64,000 bases of DNA from Chlorokybus atmophyticus (taxonomy: Eukaryota; Streptophyta; Chlorokybophyceae; Chlorokybales; Chlorokybaceae). This document shows, piece after piece, positions 55,817-64,000 of the stretch. Position 1 is the first letter of the stretch, and each line of letters starts with the position of its first letter. The notes below the pieces were generated by a model. That model ran no database searches, was not told the DNA's origin, and saw nothing but the letters and a program-made list of their open reading frames with translations. The DNA lies in contig RHPI01001037.1 in NCBI GenBank assembly GCA_009103225.1, positions 811,108 through 875,107 on the forward strand, in the 5' to 3' direction. The position numbers and the translations under genes were made by a program.

Positions 55817-58017
55817 CTATACAACGAGTTTATCGAACGACTTTCTACGCAAAAATCTCAACCCGGAGGCGGATGGCCGCGCTCTGCTACTGCCGCTGCT
55901 CTTACTACTGCTCAAGTGCAGCCGCTTGAGCAGGACCGGCAGCAGCGCGAGTGAGGCGATGCCGAAGAGCAGCAGCACCGTCTGCGTGTTGTACAGGTCG
56001 TACGGGGAATTGATGTTGGCGAGAGTGCGGCCAGCCTTCACAGCCAGGGCGCCAGCAGGCATGTGGCCGATGGCGGTGCTGAGCAAAAAGTCCCTGTAGG
56101 GAACCTAAAGCAAAAGGAAGATAAGAGAGGTTTACGGTAGGTTGGTGTGAGGTTGTTTCAGAGAGACATTGAATGGATGAGTATTGCAGTGAAGGCAGGC
56201 AGAGATCAAAGGCACAAAGACATGACTGAATGAATGAGTGAACTTGTACATGTGAGGAATCCTCACTGAGGATGCACGCCGAAACAATTGAACAAACCAA
56301 TGACCAAATGCGCGAGTGCCATCCAATGAGCCTACACTGAGCAAAGGACTGAACACGAACAAATGTATGAATGAACAGATGACTCACTCGTGACAGATTG
56401 GACGAAGTACCTGGACAGCCTATTTAGGCATCAACGAATCAACACCAAGTACCTGGACCAACGGGGAAGCAACGTTGATGAACCAGTTGGGCACCAGCGG
56501 TGTGATGCGCAGGAACAGCATGTAGTTCAGCAAGTTGGCCCTGTGCTTGTGCACCTCCTTGCGCAGGTACTCGCTGCGTTCCGGAAACCACCGGTACACA
56601 ATCTCCTTCAACAGACTTGCTGACAAGAAGAAGCAACACGATGCCCCCAACGCACCAAACACCTGGAACGAGCCCGACAAGCGGTCACTCTTTCACCTTT
56701 TATGCTATACCATGATTATTGAAAAAATGGGTTCAGTCATGGTTGTTACCGTGACAATGGTGAGGGCAACGGGGAAGCGGTAGAGCGAGCCAGCGAGTAT
56801 GCTGAGGAAGATGGAGCCCGGGAGCATCCACGTCTGCAGGAAGATGTATGACACAGAGATGCCGAGCAGCACGCGCCCGGCATACTCGTGCTTATATAGC
56901 TCCAACGTGGCCCGCACCTTGGACACAACACACCAACATTAATCACAACATCCAACCAACATTAAACGCACATGCCTCAATACTTTGGGGGCCGTCTATG
57001 GTTCTCACCTCGCGCAGCTCGTCCATGTTGCTTGGGATCTTGAAGAGCAGCACGCCGGCGGCGGGTTTTGTTGTGAGAGTTTTGAGTGCGGGGAGGCGCG
57101 AGAGCACAAGCCACATGGCGCCCAGAGACAGCACAAACACTGCCAGCAGGGTCCCAAGCCTCTTCACATATGAAAACTTTGGGTCCAGACGCAGCGTGCG
57201 GTATGTGGAGGAGTCGTCAAGCTGCTCGGAGGATGACGTGTCATCATGCTTGTGGTCCTCGTGGCCCTTGTGGTCCTCATGGCCCTTCACCACTACAACC
57301 TGCATGCCATGTTGCATGCGTTGCTGTTGAGATGAACATATTGCACAATGTGTGAAGAAACACCTGCTCAACGTGACATGCTTGCAGCATTGTGGCACAG
57401 AAGCGTGTTCCAATCACTGTGAATTAGCTGTTAGCAGCGGATCAAGAAAGGAAACGCATCAACTGTTTCAGTCAATGTGGCCAGCTCCACTACGATAAGC
57501 AGTAGCTCGGAGGCCGACGACAGAATGTCTAAAAGCACGTTATCAGCCCGTTCTTATTGTCAACAACTCAGCAAGCACGACAATCCTCCTGCGCTGCAAT
57601 GCAAGATGGCTGTGGCTGTCATGTCGCAATCTGCTCAAGCTCAATTGAATATAGGCAACAGCACACGACTGGTTTCAACTCTGTTTGCATTAAAATTTAA
57701 TATACGTTACGCACGCAGGAAACCATCGCACTGTGTGCGCGGCTTGAAGCCCAGCATTGTGTAGGTTTGTCCACTGCGAAACGTGTGTCAAACCCAAGGT
57801 TGCAAGAAACAAATGTGACGGAGTATTACGTTACAAGGCGTACCTGGCTGAGCTCCCTCTCCCTCTCCCTATCCTTCTCCTTAGCCCTGGCAGTGGCGTG
57901 CAGATCGGACGCCGCCGGCGCCGCGGCCAGCGCAACCACCGTCGTGGCTCCCGTCCCTCCTCCGCCTCCCCCATCGCCCCCGCCTCCGGCACCACCGCCG
58001 CCGCTGCCGGCGCCCAT
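55817..58017 (-). CDS. TMEM41/VTT (DedA, SNARE-associated Golgi) family membrane protein
   Basis: Polytopic protein of the VTT/DedA family; TMEM41B relatives scramble phospholipids in the ER and act in autophagy and lipid mobilisation. Five exons on the minus strand: 58017-57844, 57299-57009, 56917-56750, 56662-56453 and 56104-55817, all phase 0, about 376 aa. Signature blocks: VLLGISVSYIFLQTWMLPGS-IFLSILAGSLYRFPVALTIV, VFGALGASCCFFLSASLLKE, ANLLNYMLFLRITPLVPNWF-INVASPLVQ and GHMPAGALAVKAGRTLANIN, in the same order and spacing as TMEM41. The N-terminus is Gly-rich, then KEKDRERERELSQ and HEDHKGHEDHK repeats before the first membrane helix (LLAVFVLSLGAMWLVLS). Exon 1 is inferred from its strong donor and matching phase; an ATG at 57305 in an unspliced reading is the alternative start. 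Confidence 0.88.
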
Positions 58018-60185
58018 AGGGCCCAAACAATCCTCTCAAGCCCCCATCTCGCCTGGAATCTCAAACCTCCTGCAGCGGGATCCAACCAGGCCAGGCCAGA
58101 CCAAAGCGGACCAGAGCAGACCAGACCAGACCAGGCCAACACCAGCTAAACGAGACCAGCCTGCACCAGGCCACGCTGAGATCCGCTTAAGGGCAAGCGC
58201 TGTGCACCTTATGGCCACAGAGAGCAACGACAAGGGCCCAAGCAAGCAGCCTTAACCCTCCCCCGGGCGGCGGTGGGCGGGAGCTTAGCGGCAAGTGTCG
58301 TGCCAACAACCAGGCCAGAAAGCTGCGCGGCACATTCTGTCCATGCTGTTTTTTTTGCACGCGCACATGCTCAGGATTCTCTGGAGCATCCTGCTGTGCT
58401 CAGCCCGGGGTTCAGTGAACCCTGATTCCGGAGGATCCTTGAATCCATATGTTGTAATTTCTGCCTTTGAGCCCCCCCCCCCCCCGGCAGTGCTGCACCG
58501 ATTGAACTCTATATATACTCCGGGGTTAGTAATGGAGTGATGTGGCTTGGCAAGTTGGCAACTCACCCAACATGCATGACACGACGTTTGCTGCTGAAGA
58601 GCTCGTAACAATCTGTTGCTGATCTTTGACGTCCGCATCATTTTAAGTATGCATGAATAAATCCAAAGATTTGTTACAATAGCAGGCAAGAGAGCATAGA
58701 GCAGATAAGGGCCAACGCAAGTCCGAATACGAGGTGAATCTCAATTTTCGCCTTAAAAATGTCATCAGACTTTTCAGTAGCAACAGTAGTCGCTATATGA
58801 GAATTTTATTCGAAAACATTATACGGATCGCAACAAAACAGAAGATAGAGGTTGGCCATGTCCTGGCAGCCTGACGATAACGACCACAATTGTGACGCGT
58901 AGATAATATGGTGTAAACATCAATTGCACTCAATGCTTAATAACACATAATATTGCGTACACATGAACGAAACGTGTTATGTGCTTTGATATCATATCAA
59001 GTGTTGTTACGATGTAATGATCATTACATTGTTAATAACTTCGAAATCATATTTGGATTTTTGATATACATATGTGAACTTTTCAACTATATAACTGGTA
59101 GTTTATAATTTATCGAATAACATATGTTGCAGCTTGACTCGTTAATTTTTTTATTGTAGTTGCTGGTGGTGTCGACATAAGATGATGTTCCGATTTGTGA
59201 ATTTTTGATTCATGCTATATTTGCATACGTGATTTCTCATCATCAACATATGTAGCAGACCGCAAGCAACCAAGTTGTGCTGCCAAGCAATACCAGTAAA
59301 GCTTATTGTTGTATTATGCATGCATTACACTACTGCTTCAGGCCGCAGGCTTTACCAGTGGCGATGGTGGTCAAGGCAGATATTGAGCCTCTCTCTTTCT
59401 GAGAAACTTTGCCTACCGCTGTTGGCAGATGGTTGATGATCGTTGCTATAACTTATCCGGTTGAAGTTGACAGTGCGTAACTTGATCTTAAAGGGGTGCA
59501 TGCTTCTCTGACAAGCTACTTTGGTAGAAATATGCACGCACGCACGCATGCATATGTGTTCAACAATGGGCTAAGCTTAACCATAACAGTCCATACCTTA
59601 ACCAGTATATCATAATGCCTCCCAACCAAGCGCTCCAAGCTTGTGACATGATGTTTTAAAATATGCATACAATGAAGAGAGCAGTGAGGAGAACGGCGAT
59701 CAGAACAAGGCGATCACTCACACAGTACAGGTGGTTACCGTAGTATGTGCTTGTTGTATACAAAAACAGACCACACAAAGCTTGCATTATTGCAAACTAG
59801 TATGCTCATGTGCACATACCGCAAGCATTGGTACTTGACCGTTGTGGAGAGTGGAGACAATGCTGTGCAACACGCGCCAAGCTCTTAACATCAAACCAGT
59901 AGCTCTCCAGCAGTTGGCCCTCTCAGTAATTGTGGAAAAGCAAATCGTGCCGCTTAAGCTACTGCTTGCTCAAGCAACACTCTTTCGAGCGGTTTGTTGC
60001 CTTGCCTGCTAAGCTTACCGTAGCTTGGCACACTGAGCGAGGAAAGTTGCGCCGCCGTCACCGCGTCATGCCGTCACCGCGTCACGCCGTCATCACGCGA
60101 CCCGCAACGGTGGGCACGTTGCTAGTGGCAACTTGTTACATTATGGCTAGTGCTCGCGGTACAATATTGCTTGTGTATCAAGGTA
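58018..60185. other. Gene-poor AT-rich intergenic
   Basis: About 2.2 kb. The left part (58060-58250) has a GACCAG/GGACCA repeat (CCAGACCAGACCAGGCCAAC and related); a C run lies at 58471-58484; the rest is AT-rich with no open frame of note. No gene is supported. Confidence 0.5.
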
Positions 60186-60623
60186 CAGTCTAACCTCAAT
60201 AAGTGCATACCATCGAGAACGGGCTTATGTATGCACTTATCGCGTTTATGCATCCTCGTTAAGTGCATAAATTATGCACCCGCTTCAAATGCATATATTA
60301 TGCACTTGGGCTTGGCATAAATGCATAACATATGCACTTATTGAGTAAACCCAATCCTGAGTTACGTTGTAACGTGTACGATCATAACTTAAATACACTG
60401 TAATCGTAAATTATCTGTAACTCAAGCGTAATTTACTTTGATAAGTGCATAGACACACCAAAGGTTAGGCATCTCATAGTATGCACTTATCAATAAATGC
60501 ATATGCTCTTAATCACAGGTCTTCCCCCTGAAGACGTCGGTGATGGCCGAATTTATGCACTAAACGCGGATATGCACTAATCGAATATGCACTTATATAT
60601 ATGCACTTATCGAGGTTCTACTG
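60186..60623. mobile_element. Pogo/Tigger-type MITE with ATGCACTTAT iterons
   Basis: A 438-bp non-autonomous element flanked by TA. Left TIR CAGTCTAACCTCAATAAGTG (from 60186), right TIR the inverse of CAGTAGAACCTCGATAAGTG (ending 60623); the ends match at most positions. The interior is dominated by copies of TATGCACTTAT / ATAAGTGCATA in both orientations (for example about 60228, 60258, 60298, 60335, 60443, 60480, 60572, 60599). The ends share CAGTCTA-CCTC with the 3.4-kb pogo element at 40271-43637. It has no coding capacity. Confidence 0.85.
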
Positions 60624-60742
60624 TACATTGGTACACTAGTGTACCGTCACTGTGCGAATGGCCCCCCTCACAGGGTACACAGGTACATTACTCAAATTAG
60701 GGTTTGTTTAGGGTTTTAGCTCAGCTGCTCTGAGCGCCTGCT
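60624..60742 (+). promoter_or_regulatory. Telo-box-containing stretch 5' of the hAT relic
   Basis: Two telo-boxes, TTAGGGTTT at 60697-60705 and TTAGGGTTTT at 60708-60717, just before the GGC repeat and the hAT-type frame. This resembles the arrangement 5' of host genes in the window. Confidence 0.4.
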
Positions 60743-62760
60743 TTGAGCGACTCTGGCAACCTTAGCGGCGGCGGCGGCGGAGGAGGAGGAGGGGGAGGAG
60801 CTGCAGCGTTTAGAAGGTTGGGTGTGACAATGTCGCAATGGGATGCAGCAAGTGTGCTACACGATGAAGATGAGGATGTGCAGGTTGATGAGGATGGCAC
60901 TGTGCAGCGGCGGCGAGCTGGTCCGCCACGCCATTGAATGTGGGTGCACTTTGATTTATTGTCTAGGAAGCAAGGTGTCACAAACCGATGTGATGGTTGC
61001 AAGTGTAAGCACTGTGGACGTGAGCGATGATACGATACAAAATTGCAGAGTGTCCTGTTAGTGTTTACGTCAAGAAGGCACTGCAGGAGCATGGAGCATC
61101 TAATAGGGCTAGCGTTGAAGCAGCTAGCACATCTGATAGTTCACGCAAGCGGTTGCACTCAACACAAACCAATCTCACAACTCATTTCAAGGCTTCTACC
61201 ATGCCGCCGACACAGCAAAAAGAGCTAGACTTGCGGTTGTCGCTGTTCTTCGTGCTTAACAACATCCCTTTTCGTGTGGTGGAAGATGCATGGTTTTATG
61301 CATTGCCGCGTAAGCGTCGCGCTGCGATGGCAGGTCGCGCGGTGAGGATGGCCGTTTGGTCAACAAGGACCGTTCGTGGGCCGGATCCAACAGGCCGCGG
61401 GCAGACCAATTGTGGTACGGCCGCGAACACGGCGACGTGGGCTAGTGCCTCATTGAATTATGAGGAACTCATGGGTTAAATTTGGGAGGAATGTCACGAA
61501 TTGAGATAAATTGTGACAGACCTCACTCATGGTAGTGTCTTTTACTGCCATAGCCTAGTGGTCGGACCCCAATTGTTATAGCGCTACTGGCTGCACTTGG
61601 CCGAACAACTAAAGGCGCTAGCACCTCAACTCTCACGTAAGTAACGGCACATGCGGCACATGTCATGCGCTTGGTTGCTCCTAATCTCAATGACAGGTTA
61701 CTTCAAAAAAAGCATGATCAGCGCCTTCAACTCTAGGGTCAAAGGGATGGACTGCAAGCTTGCACGGCTAGCCGCTAGCCACTCGCGGTGTTGTTCTTGG
61801 ACCCACATTACAAAGGAGCAGCTGGCGGTGTTGAGAATGCACGCCCACTGCACCGCGTGGTGAGCATGACGCTGTGTGTGCATGTGCTAATCATATTGTG
61901 GCATGTACTTTTACTTGCTAACTCTTGTGATGTGCGTGTCAGGCCATCACATTCATGAAGAAACGGGGCCACAACTTGGAGGAGTGCGAGCGGTTGCTTG
62001 CGCAGTTAACTAAGTATAGAGCTGGCCTCGCCCCCTTCAACCTTCCTTGCGGTGGAGACTCATTCAACATATGGGCTTGGTGGTTGTCCGTAGGTGCAAC
62101 ACGCCAGGAGATTACGGACTTGGCACTTGTGTTGCTTGATCGTGTTCCGCATGCTGCTGCTCCAGAGCGCACCTTCTTGATCATAAGTTGGTTTCACAAT
62201 GACAAGCGCAACCGCATGAGTGCTCACACAACAGGCATGCTGGCTTCATTCATGATGCACCACGAGCGTCGGAAGCCTGAGTAAGTGTATTGAACTTATG
62301 ATTATTGTGATGAGCTTTGCTAAGCTTTGCTCATTATAATATACATTTCAGAGTCGGGGACTTTGAAATGAGAGACACCATTGCCTCATGTGATGAGGAG
62401 GTTCTTATTGAGGATGATGCCGATGCTGAAGACTGCGTTTACGCTGAGCAATTAGAATCTGCATTGGATGAGATGTTGAGTCATAATCGTGGAGGTGATG
62501 AGGTTCTGAATGTTTTATGTGATGAGTTGGATGCTCAGTTCCTTGAGGAGGTTGTCTTGAATCACCCCACACTAGACCCTACGTATCGACTAAGCGCGTT
62601 GCAAGCACCATCGCGCAATGCGCGCTTGCCGCATCATGTTGATAGACAGGACTTTGATGAGGAATTGCTTGCTAGGTTGATTGTTGAGACATTCTCAAAA
62701 TTGATGTGCATCTGCGTTCACATCAGCATGTTTGTTGCAAGGCTTGCAGGGTTTTGTTGA
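60743..62760 (+). pseudogene. hAT-type transposase relic (BED finger and hATC dimerisation region)
   Basis: Fragments of a hAT transposase in order on the plus strand: a poly-Gly start, a BED-type zinc finger split over frames (VWVHFDLLSR-like, then VTNRCDGCKCKHCG, about 60945-61020), LRLSLFFVLNNIPFRVVEDA (about 61225-61290; the region that in hAT proteins follows the finger), a short middle fragment (about 61690-61860), and the C-terminal dimerisation block (LDRVPHAAAPERTFLIISWF, NDKRNRMSAHTTGMLASF, about 62130-62265). Then comes an acidic tail to about 62660. Frames change and stops intervene, and the catalytic core between 61320 and 61950 is mostly missing. Element ends and target duplication were not found. 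Confidence 0.72.
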
Positions 62761-64000
62761 TATAGGCTTGCATACAAATTGTATGTATCATAAAATGTAT
62801 AGGTTGATAAGCAATGATGTTATTGTGATGCTTTAATTACTAGCTGACAGTATGAGTAGCATGAAATGCAACACAACGCATAATAAAGGCTCAAAAAGCT
62901 CATGCATGAACAGAGTTAACATGTACAAGTTTTATATTAATGTACCACTGTGTACCATGTGTACAGTCTGCCCCCGTTATAAAAATACCAAATATCCTTC
63001 AACTTTCTAGTCCACCGACGGGGTTGTTCTCTTGGCGTTTAAGAGAATATATATTCTTTTATTGTTTACATAATATATATTCGACTAATCAGGGTTTAGC
63101 CAGAAATGCGCATGTGCATTTACAAGAATGGATATGCCATTAACAAACCAAGTGCACAGCATATGTACAACTTTAATTTCATAAGTGCAGAGTATGTTGT
63201 GAACAAGTTCATAACACAAGCTACAATATGCGTTGTGTTATAGCATGCACGGTGTTGGTATGATGAATAAATGCTCATGTGCATGTGTGTCGGCGTGCAC
63301 GCACGCGCGTGCGCAGTGTACATGTCAACTCGTTTGACATGTGTGTGCATGTGTAACAATCGTCGCAAATTTTATACGGTGACTGACAAGGGACTGAGGG
63401 ACTGACGGGTGCATGACCCTGCCTGACCCTACCTGATGTAACGGATTGGTCAATAATGGGACTGTTTAAGACGGCTGATACTATCAAGCAACATATATCG
63501 ACGACAAGCGGTCGACTGATAAGTACCATTGACGGCGGCCTGCCTGTGACGGCAACACCGCACTTTAAGGTGACGGCTGATTGTCGGTCGTCCCATTTGC
63601 GCGATGGCGGCCTATGTTAATAACGGATAAGTCACGTTTTGGTCACATACATAGTGACGGCCGACCGTCGATCGTACCCTGACCGTTAAAAAGTATGCGC
63701 GATAGCCTGCCTACTTTGGCAAGCCAGTTACGGTTCGTCCCTATCAGGTGACCTTATCGCGTTTATTAAGTGACGGCTGATCGCCGGTCGTGCACTTAAC
63801 GCGGCGGAGACCTACTTATTGTGTGTCAAGTATGATAAGCAAGTGACCGCCGGTCCCTAAAGGTCGGCAAGTCGGGACGGTGGTACCGGCCAACAAGTTA
63901 AGACGCTGGTACAATGCAGCCGCCGTACTATGTCAATGGTACTTTCGTACCATTATAATAATACGATGATGCCGTTGCGAGTCACATTTCAACAACGCGT
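62761..64000. other. Intergenic with repeat debris
   Basis: No gene. At 62964-62990 there is a lone pogo-like end (TA then CAGTCTGCCCCCGTTATA) with no partner seen. At 63040-63085 there is AATATATATTC twice as small palindromes. From about 63560 to 63880 a degenerate repeat of GTGACGGCTGATCGCCGGTC type occurs at least three times. Confidence 0.5.
63555..63810. repeat. Degenerate TGACGGC-TGAT-GTCGGTCGT repeat
   Basis: Three similar blocks: GTGACGGCTGATTGTCGGTC (about 63570), GTGACGGCCGACCGTCGATC (about 63654) and GTGACGGCTGATCGCCGGTC (about 63770), each followed by GT-(C/A)-C and A/T-rich sequence. Spacing is about 85-115 bp. The unit contains a short inverted repeat (GACGGCTGAT / ATCGCCGGTC is imperfect). 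Likely a satellite or an old MITE cluster; it runs toward the window edge. Confidence 0.6.

Overview
The window is nuclear DNA of a eukaryote, most likely a flagellated green alga. Nearly every gene is split by short introns (about 50-900 nt, GT-AG with strong TGCAG acceptors). The gene set combines green-lineage proteins (a plastid-type ATP/ADP translocase with an N-terminal leader, a CtBP/ANGUSTIFOLIA homologue, a plant-type AP-4 epsilon, a WW-DEAD-box helicase of plant DRH1 type, a plastid-type chalcone-isomerase-fold protein) with an axonemal protein, DRC4/GAS8. I cannot place the species. Gene models were built by hand from splice sites, reading-frame continuity and remembered family similarity. 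No search was run. Two scaffold gaps (15331-15837, 30800-31311) and two single n positions (17327, 51812) interrupt the sequence.

Layout. 1-13 kb is gene-dense: DRH1-like helicase (minus, runs off the left edge), an ALKBH8-type RRM-AlkB-methyltransferase fusion (plus), ANGUSTIFOLIA/CtBP-like (minus) and AP-4 epsilon (plus). 13-17.7 kb is AT-richer and gene-poor, with a hairpin cluster, microsatellites and a gap. 18-31.7 kb holds the NTT translocase (plus), DRC4 (minus), a kinesin-light-chain-like TPR protein (plus) and a DUF1294 protein (minus, interrupted by a gap). 31.7-35 kb holds a degenerate repeat tract and an unrecognised gene. 35.2-38.5 kb holds a divergent pair, complex I assembly factor NDUFAF2 (minus) and a chalcone-isomerase-like protein (plus). 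38.9-43.6 kb is a transposon island: a MITE, then a complete but stop-ridden Tigger/pogo element with TIRs and TA target duplications. 44.6-58 kb holds a protoglobin-like heme protein (plus), a zinc-knuckle/KH RNA-binding protein (minus), a 14-repeat RCC1 protein (plus) and a TMEM41/VTT membrane protein (minus). 58-64 kb is gene-poor, with a second pogo-type MITE, a broken hAT transposase and unexplained repeats.

The genes are housekeeping or cell-biological functions with no operon-like logic. Common themes are divergent gene pairs, telo-box (AAACCCTAA/TTAGGGTTT) and CCG/GGC motifs in 5' regions, three GC-AG introns, and introns in the 23-55 kb part loaded with CA/TG/GTGCGT repeats. The signals I rate highest are the ALKBH8-TRM9 fusion, the eukaryotic protoglobin, the recurrent telo-box, the complete pogo element with its 340-bp tandem duplication and 30-bp palindrome, the 228-bp-arm inverted repeat at 51.8-52.3 kb, and the duplicated intron positions in the RCC1 gene.
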